Assembly: GCA_900553805.1 (NCBI GenBank)
Contig: USEU01000023.1
Location: 1 to 28,464 of the forward strand
Direction of reading: 5' to 3'
DNA length: 28,464 nucleotides
Origin: an uncultured Eubacteriales bacterium
GTDB lineage: Bacteria; Bacillota; Clostridia; Oscillospirales; Oscillospiraceae
Below the pieces are notes generated by a model that was not told the DNA's origin, did no database searches, and saw only the letters and a list, made by a program, of their open reading frames with translations. Both the position numbers and the translations under genes were made by a program. Of this stretch, positions 7,288 through 14,930 are shown in pieces (the first letter of the stretch is position 1; each line of letters opens with the position of its first letter).

Positions 7288-7467
7288 TCAGTCGATCTTG
7301 ATGACGGACTTGACGATGTCCGCCTTATTGCGGACGCTCTTGTCCATGGCATACTGGATGTCGGACAGGGGGAAGATGTTGGAGACAATGCCCTTCAGGT
7401 TGACCAGCACCTCATCCTCCCAGGGAGCGGGAATGGGGCGCTGGGTAAAGCCGAAAAAGAGAATTCA
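7288..7467 (-). pseudogene. C-terminal remnant of a zinc-type (MDR) alcohol/polyol dehydrogenase
   Basis: On the minus strand an open stretch of about 59 codons ends at the TGA at 7288-7290. It contains FFGFTQRPIPAPWEDEVLVN and then FPLSDIQYAMDKSVRNKADI with the end KSVIKID. The pattern of an amphipathic helix that starts PLSDIQYAMD and a final short strand KSVIKI is typical of the C-terminus of medium-chain zinc dehydrogenases such as sorbitol or galactitol-phosphate dehydrogenases. An in-frame stop lies just upstream at about 7468, and no start or catalytic domain is present, so this is a truncated scrap. Its break lies about 40 bp from the end of the XRE gene. Confidence 0.55.
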
Positions 7468-7510
7468 GCAACTTTGCCAAATCGCAATGGGTACTTGTCG
7501 TACAGCGGCT

Positions 7511-8305
7511 CTACCGGCGCTGGAGGCAGGCATAGTGATAGGCCAGCTGAAAATCCCCCAGCTCCCGGAAGCATTGCTCCAGCAGGGGCACCGCCTCCAT
7601 GGGGCAGCGCTTTTCCTCCAGCTGAAGGAGCTTTGCGGCGGCGGCATACTCCCCCTGGGCCATGAAAGCCCTGGCCCGCAGCAGCCGCCAGCGGGAAGCG
7701 GTGTTGTCCTGCGCCGCGTCCAGGTAGGCCGCCGCCCGCTGGGGGGCATCGGACCGCAGGGCGGCGTAGGCGTACAGGTACAGCCGGTCGTCCAGCTCCG
7801 GCAGCTGGGTCTGCTCCACCGGCAGGCGGAGCACCGCTCGGAGCGCCAGGCGGCGCTCCTTCAGCTCCGGCAGGAATTTGAGTTTTTCCTCCAGCTCCCG
7901 CTCCTGCTCCAGCAGATTTCCGGCGTAGGCTTCCCGGCCCTGGTTGATGCTCTCCTTTGCCAGGCGGAGCAGGGCAAGGGCGCGCAGCAAGCAGCGCTCC
8001 CGCTTTCCCCGTTCCCGCTCCTCCGGGTGCTGCTCCAGGAGCCGGAGCGTCTCGGCGGCGTCGCCGGCCTCATAGGCCCGCCACGCTCTTTCCAGCGGTG
8101 CTTCCTCCGCCTCTCCGTCCTCCAGGAAGAAGCTCAGGGGCTTGCCAAGGCGCTGCGCCAGATAGTGCAGGGTATCCATGGACGGCGCGGCGCTTCCGTT
8201 CTCGATCTGGGAGAGCATGTTGCGGGTAATGCGGTCGCCCACCAGCTGCCGCTGGCTCAGCCCCGCCTCCAGCCTGGCCTGACGCAGCTTTTCACCCAAT
8301 TCCAC
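7511..8305 (-). CDS. XRE-family transcriptional regulator with C-terminal helical repeat domain
   Basis: A 264-residue protein. Residues 5-60 are a Cro/CI-type helix-turn-helix (GLSQRQLVGDRITRNMLSQI, then GSAAPSMDTLHYLAQRLG). The rest (about 70-264) is alpha-helical, rich in Ala, Leu, Glu and Arg, with TPR-like segments such as RALALLRLAKES and LLRARAFMAQGEYAAAAKLL. This architecture is that of peptide- or ligand-sensing RRNPP-like regulators common in Clostridia, but the ligand is unknown. It starts at GTG 8305, with AAGGGGAG 7 bases upstream; a nearby ATG at 8312 is out of frame. It is divergent from the DUF975-like membrane protein gene at 8437, a likely regulatory target. Confidence 0.82.
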   Translation of the reverse strand: MELGEKLRQARLEAGLSQRQLVGDRITRNMLSQIENGSAAPSMDTLHYLAQRLGKPLSFFLEDGEAEEAPLERAWRAYEAGDAAETLRLLEQHPEERERGKRERCLLRALALLRLAKESINQGREAYAGNLLEQERELEEKLKFLPELKERRLALRAVLRLPVEQTQLPELDDRLYLYAYAALRSDAPQRAAAYLDAAQDNTASRWRLLRARAFMAQGEYAAAAKLLQLEEKRCPMEAVPLLEQCFRELGDFQLAYHYACLQRR

Positions 8306-8377
8306 CGTCCATCTCCCCTTTCTGAGATCATCTTACCACATCCGATATCTTTTTTCCACAGTTCCAAAAAAATTCAT

Positions 8378-8406
8378 TTGCTATTTTCCTCGGAATGCTT
8401 TATAAC
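8378..8406 (+). promoter_or_regulatory. Promoter of the DUF975-like membrane protein gene
   Basis: TTGCTA at 8378-8383, 17 bp, then TATAAC at 8401-8406, about 30 bp before the start codon. It lies in the 131-bp divergent space shared with the XRE gene, so the XRE protein could act on both. Confidence 0.6.
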
Positions 8407-8436
8407 TGTATTGAATAAAAACATAGGAGATTTTCC

Positions 8437-9423
8437 ATGAGTATACCATCTGCAAAATATCTGAAAGTCAAAGCGGCCAACCGGCTGAAAACCGGGAAGG
8501 AGCCGCAAAAGGTCGTGCTGATCTACGCCGCCATTCTGGCCGCCGCGGCCCTGGCGGGAAATCTGGCGGACTATCTGCTGGACGGGCAGATCTCCCAGGC
8601 CGTCGGCTTACAGGGCATGAACACCCGCGCCGTGCTCTCCACCGCCACCGTGGTGGTCACCATTGCCCAACTGCTGCTGGTAGAGGGTCTGGCCCTGGGC
8701 TACTGCGCCGCCATGCTCCGCATTGCCCGCGGGCAGTACGCCTCGGGGAGCACGCTGAAGGCCGGGCTGGAGCGCCTGTGGCTGCTGGTGCGCACCCGGC
8801 TGCTGGAGGGCGTGATCCTCACCGCCATGTCCTTTGCGCTATGCATGGTGGTGGTGAACATCTACATGCTGACCCCCTTCTCCAACCGGCTGGTCCTGTC
8901 CATGATGCCTCTGGTAGAGGCGGGCGAGCTGACCACCGAGGCCATGCTGTCCCTTTGGAGCACCGCCTACCAGGTGCTGCTGCCGGTCACCGTTCTCTAC
9001 GTGGTGGCGCTGATCCCGCTGCTGTGGTACTTCTCCGCCGTCTACCGGCTGGTGGACTACCTGCTGATTGAAAAGCCCCAGCTGGGTGCGCTGGGCGCGC
9101 TGCAAGAAAGCCGGAGGCGGATGCGGGGCAGCAAGCGGATGCTGCTGCGGGTCGATCTGAGCTTCTGGTGGTACTACCTGCTCCAGGCAGCCACCAAGGC
9201 GCTGCTCTACCCCGGTCTGATCCTGGCCGCCCTGGGCGTCACCCTCTCCGTCTCCCCCACCGTTTTCCTGGTCGCCGCCCTGGTCATTTACCTGGCTGCG
9301 GACTTCGCGGTGCGCTACTTCTTCAGCAACCGGGTCGCCGTGACCTATGCCCTGTTCTACGACAGCCTGTGCCCCAAGGAGGCCGAAACCGGCGCTGTGC
9401 TGGGCAATATCTTCCAGATGTAA
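8437..9423 (+). CDS. DUF975-like multi-pass membrane protein
   Basis: A 328-residue integral membrane protein with about six hydrophobic segments, roughly at residues 27-45, 65-90, 120-145, 178-205, 240-265 and 275-300. Between the fourth and fifth is the cytoplasmic stretch ALGALQESRRRMRGSKRML followed by LRVDLSFWWYYLLQ, which matches the conserved signature of DUF975 proteins (helix with ESRRxMxGxKxxL, then LSFxxW). Function is unknown; family members are common in Firmicutes. AGGAGA lies before ATG 8437. It is a single gene with its own promoter and a strong bidirectional terminator, divergent from an XRE regulator. Confidence 0.8.
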   Translation: MSIPSAKYLKVKAANRLKTGKEPQKVVLIYAAILAAAALAGNLADYLLDGQISQAVGLQGMNTRAVLSTATVVVTIAQLLLVEGLALGYCAAMLRIARGQYASGSTLKAGLERLWLLVRTRLLEGVILTAMSFALCMVVVNIYMLTPFSNRLVLSMMPLVEAGELTTEAMLSLWSTAYQVLLPVTVLYVVALIPLLWYFSAVYRLVDYLLIEKPQLGALGALQESRRRMRGSKRMLLRVDLSFWWYYLLQAATKALLYPGLILAALGVTLSVSPTVFLVAALVIYLAADFAVRYFFSNRVAVTYALFYDSLCPKEAETGAVLGNIFQM

Positions 9424-9440
9424 CGTCATACAAACTGCAA

Positions 9441-9476
9441 AAAAGTCCCCCAACCGCCGACGGTTGGGGGACTTTT
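9441..9476. terminator. Bidirectional terminator between convergent genes
   Basis: A perfect stem of 12 GC-rich pairs (9445-9456 with 9461-9472), loop CCGA, is extended by A-T pairs on both sides so that either strand ends in a T-run. It serves both the DUF975-like gene (+) and the ABC importer operon (-), whose last stop is at 9479. Confidence 0.95.
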
Positions 9477-9478
9477 CG

Positions 9479-10276
9479 TCAGGAGAGGATCAGCTTGTCG
9501 TCGGCCTCGTCGGAGCCGGAGGCTCTGCTGAACAGGGCCAGCAGCTGCTCAACGGTGAGGTTTTTCTTTTCCTCGCCGGAGACATCCACAACGATGTGGC
9601 CGTCGTACATCATAATCAGCCGGTTGCCATAGGCAATGGCATCGCGCATGTTGTGAGTAATCATCAGGGTCGTCAGGCCGTTCTGCTCCACGATGCGCTG
9701 GGTGGCCTCCAGCACCTTGGAAGCGGTTTTGGGATCCAGGGCGGCGGTGTGCTCATCCAGCAGCAGGAGCTTGGGCCTTTGCAGCGTGGCCATCAGCAGC
9801 GTCAGCGCCTGGCGCTGGCCGCCGGAGAGCAGGCCCACCTTGGTAGTCAGCCGGTCCTCCAGGCCCAGGTCCAGGGTCTTCAGCATGTCCCGGTATTTTT
9901 CCATATCCGCCTTGGGCACGCCCCAGCGGAACATGCTGCGCTTCTGCCCCCGGCGGGCGGCCAGGGCCAGATTCTCCACGATCTGCATGTCGGCGGCGGT
10001 GCCGTTCATGGGATCCTGGAACACACGGCCCAGGAACGGAGCGCGCCTGTATTCGCACAGGCCGGAGATATCCACCCCGTCAATGAGGATCGCGCCGGAA
10101 TCCACCGGCCAGACGCCGGAGACGGCATTGAGCATGGTGGACTTGCCCGCGCCGTTGCCGCCAATGACGGTGCAGAAATCGCCGGTTTGCAGGGTCAGGC
10201 TCAGATTTTGCAGCGCCTTCTTCTCGTTGATGGTGCCGGCGTTGAAGGTCTTGTATACGTTCTTGATTTCCAGCAT
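9479..10276 (-). CDS. ABC transporter ATP-binding protein (ABC_sub_bind/TrpXYZ-type importer)
   Basis: A 265-residue cytoplasmic ATPase that powers import through the permease encoded just upstream. Walker A is GGNGAGKST (39-47), the Q-loop reads RVFQDP, the signature is LSGGQRQAL, and Walker B is LLLLDEHTAALDP, where the DEHTAALDPK form is characteristic of this importer subfamily. The H-loop is ITHNM. The start ATG 10276 follows the permease stop by 3 bp and its Shine-Dalgarno sequence GGGGAGGA lies within the end of the permease gene, implying tight coupling. The operon ends with the terminator at 9441-9476. Confidence 0.93.
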   Translation of the reverse strand: MLEIKNVYKTFNAGTINEKKALQNLSLTLQTGDFCTVIGGNGAGKSTMLNAVSGVWPVDSGAILIDGVDISGLCEYRRAPFLGRVFQDPMNGTAADMQIVENLALAARRGQKRSMFRWGVPKADMEKYRDMLKTLDLGLEDRLTTKVGLLSGGQRQALTLLMATLQRPKLLLLDEHTAALDPKTASKVLEATQRIVEQNGLTTLMITHNMRDAIAYGNRLIMMYDGHIVVDVSGEEKKNLTVEQLLALFSRASGSDEADDKLILS

Positions 10277-10279
10277 GGC

Positions 10280-11272
10280 TCAGTCCTCCCCACTGCCTTT
10301 GGCTGCCCGGGCGTTCTGTTTGGCGATCCGGCCAAAGGAATTGCGCTTGGCCGCCCGCAGATTGGGCACCGCCAGGAAGATGGCCACCACGATGGCGGTG
10401 AGCAGCTTCATGTCGTCCGGCGGGAATTTCAGCCACAGGACCAGCACATACACCACATAGTAGATCACGCTGCCCAGCACCACAAAGGCCAGGCGCACCA
10501 TGAAATTCATATGTCTGCCCAGCAGCGCCTCGCCCAGCACCTCGCCGATAATCACGGCGGCCAGGCCGATAACGATGGCGCCCGTGCCCATCTTCACATC
10601 CGCAAAGCCCTGGTACTGGGACATGATGCCGCCGGACAGCGCCACCAGGCCATTGCTCAGCGCCAGGCCGATAACCTTCATGCGGTTGGTGTTAATGCCC
10701 TGGGCCCGGGCCATGTTGCCGTTGATGCCGGTGGCCCGCAGGGCGGAGCCATGCTCGGTGCCCAGATACAGGTACAGCGCCACCACCAGGGCCACGCACA
10801 CCCCCAGCACGATCCAGATGGTGCGGCTGAGCAGCTTGGCATTGGAGGTAAAGAGGAAGGAGACCTTGTTGACGTTCACCGCTTGGTTTGCCTTGCCCAT
10901 AATGTTCAGATTGATGGAATACAGGGAGATCTGGGTCAGGATGCCTGCCAGGATGTCCGGGATGCCCAGCTTGGTATGCAGGAACCCGGTGATCACGCCC
11001 GCCGCCATGCCCGCCAGGAAGGAGGCCAGCAGCGCCAGCTGGGGATTGACCCCCGCCATCACCAGCATGATGCACACCGCGCCGCCGGTGGCCATACTGC
11101 CGTCCACCGTCAGGTCGGACACACCCAGCATGCGGAACGTCAGGAACACGCCCAGCGCCAGCACGCCCCAGATCAGGCCCTGGGCCACGCCGCCGGGAAG
11201 GGCGCGCAGCAGCGCGGAAAATTTAAGGGAAGCAAAGTATTCGGGAATGGATACCGCGAGAGAACTCAGCAT
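10280..11272 (-). CDS. ABC transporter permease, branched-chain amino-acid/ABC_sub_bind type
   Basis: A 330-residue inner-membrane permease of the LivH/RbsC-like fold (BPD_transp_2). The N-terminal part reads GVAQGLIWGVLALGVFLTFRML, interrupted by short loops, then SDLTVDGSMATGGAVC, a hallmark of permeases paired with ABC_sub_bind receptors. Eight or so further hydrophobic segments follow, ending in a basic tail. It sits between the receptor and ATPase genes. A hairpin in the 112-bp gap upstream (11339-11360) and a small stem over its own ribosome binding site suggest it is made at a lower level than the receptor. Confidence 0.92.
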   Translation of the reverse strand: MLSSLAVSIPEYFASLKFSALLRALPGGVAQGLIWGVLALGVFLTFRMLGVSDLTVDGSMATGGAVCIMLVMAGVNPQLALLASFLAGMAAGVITGFLHTKLGIPDILAGILTQISLYSINLNIMGKANQAVNVNKVSFLFTSNAKLLSRTIWIVLGVCVALVVALYLYLGTEHGSALRATGINGNMARAQGINTNRMKVIGLALSNGLVALSGGIMSQYQGFADVKMGTGAIVIGLAAVIIGEVLGEALLGRHMNFMVRLAFVVLGSVIYYVVYVLVLWLKFPPDDMKLLTAIVVAIFLAVPNLRAAKRNSFGRIAKQNARAAKGSGED

Positions 11273-11282
11273 GGATGAACCT

Positions 11283-11295
11283 CCTACATTGTAGG
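11283..11295 (-). promoter_or_regulatory. Small stem over the permease Shine-Dalgarno sequence
   Basis: On the minus strand CCTAC pairs with GTAGG around a 3-nt loop, and the GTAGG arm overlaps the AGGAGG that serves ATG 11272. A 5-bp stem is weak, so any effect on initiation would be modest. Confidence 0.35.
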
Positions 11296-11338
11296 TCTCC
11301 GCTTTACCGAAGACCCCCTCTTATTCAGCAGAAAAGCC

Positions 11339-11360
11339 CCCGGCAAGGTTGGTTGCCGGG
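11339..11360 (-). terminator. Intercistronic hairpin / attenuator after the substrate-binding protein gene
   Basis: An 8-bp perfect stem (CCCGGCAA with TTGCCGGG) with a 6-nt loop lies between receptor and permease genes. On the minus strand it is followed by GGGCTTTTCT, a short T-run. It probably allows partial termination or 3' stabilisation so that the receptor is made in excess, as is usual for ABC importers. Confidence 0.65.
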
Positions 11361-11384
11361 AGTTTATTCTGTTTCTGTCTGTCC

Positions 11385-12353
11385 TTACTCCGTTTCGATG
11401 GCCTCGTAGCCCTCGGGCATCTCAAAGCCAATGGCATCCGCGAAATCGGGGTTGTACTTCTTGGCGGGGGATGCCGCGTAGCCGATGGGCATGGTGGAAA
11501 CATCCGCGCCGTTGACCAGGATGTCATAGGCCATCTCGCCGCAGACATGGCCGATGTCGTAGTAGCTGATGGACACGGTGGCCAGACCGCCCGCGCCGCA
11601 CATGCCCTCCTCACCGCAGATCACGGGCAGGCCGGCGGCGGTGCAGACATTGCTGATGATGGTCATGTTGGAGGCAGCGGTATTGTCGGTGGGGATGTAC
11701 ATGGCGTCCGCGCCCTCGACGGCGGAGGTAACCACCGCCTGGATATCATTGGAATCGGTGAAGGTGTACACGGTGGTGTCCACGCCCAGCTCGTCCATGC
11801 AGGCGATGAACTGGTCGGCCTGGAGCACGGAGTTGGGCTCCGCGGAGCAGTACAGCACGGCAACGCTCTTGGCCTCGGGCACCAGCTCCATCACGGTATC
11901 CGCATACATCTGGGCAGGAACGCCGTCGGAGGTGCCGGAGACATTGATGCCGGTGCCAACGGAGGCATCCATGTCATCAATGGCCAGGGCTGTGGCGTAG
12001 TCGGTGACGGAGGTGCCCAGGATGGGAATGGTGTCGGTGGCGGAGACGGCAGCCAGCAGCGCGGGCGTGGCGTTGGCCATGATCAGGTCGTACTCATTGG
12101 CCACAAAGCCGGTGACGATGGTGGAGCAGGTGGTGGACTCGCCCTGGGCGTTTTGCAGGTCAAACTTTACGTTGTCGCCCAGCTTTTCCGTCAGGGCATC
12201 CATAAAGCCTTCCGTGGCGGCGTCCAGCGCGGCATGCTGCACCAGCTGGCAGATGCCCACGGTATAGGTCTTCTCCTCTGCCTTGGCGGTGACGGCGGAG
12301 GCCATCCCCAGCACCAGAACGGCAGCAAGGACAAGGGCAATGATCTTTTTCAT
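11385..12353 (-). CDS. ABC transporter substrate-binding protein (ABC_sub_bind family, Trp/Tyr type)
   Basis: A 322-residue exported receptor. Residues 1-26 form a signal peptide (MKK then a hydrophobic core, ending VTAKA before EEKTYTVG). The mature part has the family pattern TVGICQLVQHAALDAATEGF, LIMANATPALLAA, SVAVLYCSAEPNS, DAMYIPTDNTAASN and YYDIGHVCGEMAYDIL, as in PF04392 receptors, some of which bind tryptophan or tyrosine. No lipobox cysteine is present near the cleavage region, which is odd for a Gram-positive receptor. GGAG is 9 bases before ATG 12353; an upstream in-frame start at 12416 lies inside the promoter and is rejected. It is the first gene of the operon. Confidence 0.92.
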   Translation of the reverse strand: MKKIIALVLAAVLVLGMASAVTAKAEEKTYTVGICQLVQHAALDAATEGFMDALTEKLGDNVKFDLQNAQGESTTCSTIVTGFVANEYDLIMANATPALLAAVSATDTIPILGTSVTDYATALAIDDMDASVGTGINVSGTSDGVPAQMYADTVMELVPEAKSVAVLYCSAEPNSVLQADQFIACMDELGVDTTVYTFTDSNDIQAVVTSAVEGADAMYIPTDNTAASNMTIISNVCTAAGLPVICGEEGMCGAGGLATVSISYYDIGHVCGEMAYDILVNGADVSTMPIGYAASPAKKYNPDFADAIGFEMPEGYEAIETE

Positions 12354-12373
12354 GTGATATCTCTCCTTTGATC

Positions 12374-12390
12374 CCCGCCTTTTGGGCGGG
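12374..12390 (-). promoter_or_regulatory. GC hairpin in the leader of the substrate-binding protein mRNA
   Basis: Six G-C pairs (12374-12379 with 12385-12390) with a 5-nt loop lie between the transcription start and the Shine-Dalgarno sequence. There is no T-run, so it is more likely an mRNA-stabilising 5' stem than an attenuator. Confidence 0.45.
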
Positions 12391-12406
12391 CTTGCTTGAT
12401 GGGGAT

Positions 12407-12435
12407 AATATAGCACTTGTCCTTCCTTATGTCAA
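12407..12435 (-). promoter_or_regulatory. Promoter of the ABC importer operon
   Basis: On the minus strand a consensus TTGACA (12430-12435) is separated by 17 bp from TATATT (12407-12412). The leader is about 47 nt and contains a GC hairpin (12374-12390) before the ribosome binding site. It is too short for a T-box, so any amino-acid control would need a protein regulator. Confidence 0.88.
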
Positions 12436-12488
12436 TCGATATTTTTGATAAAAGCCATTTAAAATTTCAATTCATTGCAGTATACAAG

Positions 12489-12524
12489 AACCTGCCCTCA
12501 TCCATGCCTGGATTTGGGCAGGTT
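12489..12524. other. Hairpin between the MITE-like element and the importer promoter
   Basis: A 9-bp stem (12489-12497 with 12516-12524) encloses a second 4-bp stem ATCC/GGAT. The T-rich stretch after it is short on both strands, so terminator function is uncertain. The rest of the gap 12436-12532 shows no gene. Confidence 0.45.
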
Positions 12525-12532
12525 GCCGCTTT

Positions 12533-12753
12533 TGGAAACTCTGATTAAATCGGCAAGAGCTGACAGCGAGAGATTTTTCACCAGATGAAAGTATCAAAAG
12601 TGGCGGAATACTGTATGTACCCGCAAGGGGTATGCCGCATCCGTAAGCCAGCTTACGCTGGCAACGGCTGCGCTATATTTCCCGCTTTTGATACTGCACA
12701 GCTGGGGAAAAAGATCCGCTGCTCAGCCGCAGACGATTTATTCAGAGGTTCCT
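12533..12753 (+). mobile_element. MITE-like foldback element, copy 1 (221 bp)
   Basis: It starts GGAAACTCTGATTAAATCG and ends CGATTTATTCAGAGGTTCC, imperfect 19-bp terminal inverted repeats. Moving inward the two halves remain complementary (GACAGCGAGAGATTTTTC against its counterpart, AGTATCAAAAG against CTTTTGATACT), and the centre holds a separate stem around CCAGCTTACGCTGG. The element encodes no protein. The dinucleotide TT flanks both ends. It lies 8 bp past the stop of the VWA gene. Two more copies of different length are at 15576 and 23007. Confidence 0.82.
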
Positions 12754-12761
12754 TTGCTTTT

Positions 12762-14033
12762 TTACAAATTTCTGAGTCTGCGGCAGGCGTCGGCCAGCTC
12801 CCGCAGGGTAGAGCAGCTGAGCATGGGCACCAGGGCGGCCATGGTCTGGACGCTGTGCAGATACTGCCACTTGCCCTCCGGCACAGGGTTCAGCCAGATC
12901 ACCCGCCCGGACTGCCGCTTGGCCTCCAGCACGGCGGCCACGGCCCGGTTCTGGTCGATGGTCTTGGTATCGGACAGGATCAGCAGCGTAGCCCCCTGTC
13001 CCAAAACAGGCGGACGGATGGCGCATATCTCCTGCAGGGCTGTGCCCAGGTCGGTGCCCCGGCCGTAAATGCCGGAATCCCGGACGAAGGCGCGGAAAGA
13101 ATCCATATTGTGCAGGCAGTGGGCGTCCGCCTCCACCAATCGCTCGGAAAACAGGAACACATTGGAGCTCTCTGACACCTGGTTCAGCGACTGGATCAGC
13201 CGCAGAGCAAATTCTGAGAACTGGATCATGGAGCCGGAAACATCGCACAGGATTACCAAGCGCTTCCGGTGGGCGCGTTTTTTGCGGTAGCGCAGGGTGC
13301 GGAAGCTCCCGCCGGTCTCCAGTCCCTTTCGGATGGTGCGGCGGAAATCCAGCTTGCCGGAATGGGCGTTCCGTCGCTTGGAGGACAGCTCGCCGTTGAT
13401 CTGCTTGGCAATGCTCTGAATGATGGAGATGGCTTTGGGAATCTCCGTATCCCGGAATTCCCCCAGGTCCCGGTAGAGGATGCCTACCTCCGGGTCGGCA
13501 TCCATGCAGTTCTCCCCGGCGGTCTCCAGGAGCATCTGCTGCTCCAGGATGGATTTGGTAAACACAGAATGGATGAACTCGCTGTAAAGGCCAGGGTTCC
13601 GCTCCATATTGGACTTGTAGCGCTCCACAAAGTCCCGCAGCCGCTTCCGGGCCTCCTCCGGCATGGTCATGTAGGTCTGCCGCTGCTGCTGGCTGAGCCT
13701 GGCCTGGTCTCCTACCTGCTCCAGCTCCTGCTCCGCCTCCCGGCGGCGCTCCTCCATGGCCTGCTCCTGCCGCATCTGCTCCTGAGCCTGGCGGCGCATG
13801 GCTTCCTCGGAAATGAAGAAGCCGTCAAACACGCCGTCAAAGGTCAGCTGCTCCTCCCGGGAGCTGGCATACACCGTGCGCAGGGCGGTCTTCACCGTCT
13901 GCCGGTCCGCCAGCCCCAGTGTGGTGAGCACCTGGGCGGCGTCGGCGGTCTCAGCAGGGCCGACGGTGAGACCCTTCAGCCGCAGGAGCCGGGAAAAGGC
14001 GGACAGCTTTTCCAGGTAGACACCATCATCCAT
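12762..14033 (-). CDS. VWA-domain protein (CoxE/BatA-like partner of a MoxR ATPase)
   Basis: A 423-residue cytoplasmic protein. The N-terminal half (1-220) is helical and highly charged, with an Arg/Glu/Gln-rich coiled coil at about 78-125. The C-terminal half is a von Willebrand A domain with an intact MIDAS: DVSGSM at 264-269, the threonine in GRGTDLG (T327) and the aspartate in LILSDTKT (D355). VWA proteins of this CoxE-like type work with MoxR AAA+ ATPases in metal insertion or assembly of enzyme complexes. It overlaps the upstream MoxR gene by 8 bp, so the two are translated together. Its stop codon lies just outside a MITE-like element. The client enzyme is not apparent from neighbours. 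Confidence 0.88.
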   Translation of the reverse strand: MDDGVYLEKLSAFSRLLRLKGLTVGPAETADAAQVLTTLGLADRQTVKTALRTVYASSREEQLTFDGVFDGFFISEEAMRRQAQEQMRQEQAMEERRREAEQELEQVGDQARLSQQQRQTYMTMPEEARKRLRDFVERYKSNMERNPGLYSEFIHSVFTKSILEQQMLLETAGENCMDADPEVGILYRDLGEFRDTEIPKAISIIQSIAKQINGELSSKRRNAHSGKLDFRRTIRKGLETGGSFRTLRYRKKRAHRKRLVILCDVSGSMIQFSEFALRLIQSLNQVSESSNVFLFSERLVEADAHCLHNMDSFRAFVRDSGIYGRGTDLGTALQEICAIRPPVLGQGATLLILSDTKTIDQNRAVAAVLEAKRQSGRVIWLNPVPEGKWQYLHSVQTMAALVPMLSCSTLRELADACRRLRNL

Positions 14034-14919
14034 GGCTGTGTCCCTGGCAGCGGCCGCAGTGCTCTTTCTGCTCTTCCTGCTGCTCCTGCTCCAAAAGCTG
14101 CAGGTCCTCGTTGTTTTTCAGCACAAAGCCCGCCGTCTGCCGCAGGGCGTCGGGGGTCAGTTCCCGGATGCCCAGGGCGTCCAGGGCCGCCGCCCAGTCC
14201 AGCGTTTCGGCAATGGAGGGCTTTTTCAGAATGGCCTCGCTGCCGCGCAGCTTCTGCACGGCCAGGGCCACCTGGGCACAGAGGCGGTCGTCCACATGGG
14301 GCAGCTTGCGGCGCAGGATGGCAAGCTCCTTGTCCATATCCGGGTAATCGATGTGCAGATAGGCGCAGCGGCGGCGCAGGGCCTCGGAAAGGGGCCGCGC
14401 CCGGTTGGAGGTGAGCACCACAAAGGGCACCGTCCGCGCCCGGATGGTGCCGATCTCCGGCACCGTGACCTGCTGCTCGGACAGCAGCTCCAGCAAGAAC
14501 GCCTCAAATTCCTCGTCCGCTTTGTCGATCTCGTCGATCAGCAGCACCACCGGCTTTTCGGAGCGGATGGATCTCAGCAGCGGGCGCTCCAGCAGATATT
14601 CATCGGAGAAAAGGCTCTGGGTCAGCGCCTCCCGGTCAGTGGAATTCATATTCACCTGGATGGACAGCAGCTGCTTCTGGTAATTCCACTCGTAAAGGGC
14701 CTTGCTCTCGTCCAGGCCCTCGTAGCATTGCAGCCGCACCAGCTCCCGATCCAGGGCCGCGGCCATCACCTTGGCCACCTCGGTCTTACCCACACCGGCC
14801 GCGCCCTCGATGAGCAGCGGGCGGCCCAGGGTCAGGGCCACATAGGCGGTGGTGGCAAGCACGTCGTCATAGACATAGTTTGCCCCATCCATTTTCTGCT
14901 TCAGCTCTTCCAATGTCAT
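14026..14919 (-). CDS. MoxR-family AAA+ ATPase
   Basis: A 297-residue AAA+ ATPase of the MoxR/RavA class. Walker A is EGAAGVGKT (38-46), Walker B is VVLLIDEID (124-132), sensor 1 is VVLTSNRARPLSEA, followed by the RRRC arginine region and a C-terminal lid. The family remodels or activates protein complexes together with a VWA partner, here encoded immediately downstream with an 8-bp overlap. GAGGAG sits 7 bases before ATG 14919; an in-frame GTG at 14934 overlaps the HAD stop but has no ribosome binding site. The C-terminus ends in a Gln/Glu run and a His/Cys cluster (HCGRCQGHSHG) that could bind a metal ion. Confidence 0.9.
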   Translation of the reverse strand: MTLEELKQKMDGANYVYDDVLATTAYVALTLGRPLLIEGAAGVGKTEVAKVMAAALDRELVRLQCYEGLDESKALYEWNYQKQLLSIQVNMNSTDREALTQSLFSDEYLLERPLLRSIRSEKPVVLLIDEIDKADEEFEAFLLELLSEQQVTVPEIGTIRARTVPFVVLTSNRARPLSEALRRRCAYLHIDYPDMDKELAILRRKLPHVDDRLCAQVALAVQKLRGSEAILKKPSIAETLDWAAALDALGIRELTPDALRQTAGFVLKNNEDLQLLEQEQQEEQKEHCGRCQGHSHG

Positions 14920-14930
14920 GATGCGGCTCC

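Noticed and set aside
9347..11278. A 643-codon open frame on the plus strand opposite the ABC ATPase and permease
   Set aside because: Antisense of clear genes with Walker motifs; His/Gln-rich low-quality composition.
12354..12440. T-box or riboswitch before the amino-acid-type ABC importer
   Set aside because: The promoter at 12407-12435 leaves only about 47 nt of leader, with a simple GC hairpin and no T-box or aptamer features.
12533..12753. Small RNA gene or CRISPR-like repeat
   Set aside because: The three copies are whole-element inverted repeats with flanking dinucleotides and differing centres, which fits a mobile foldback element better; no spacer-repeat pattern.
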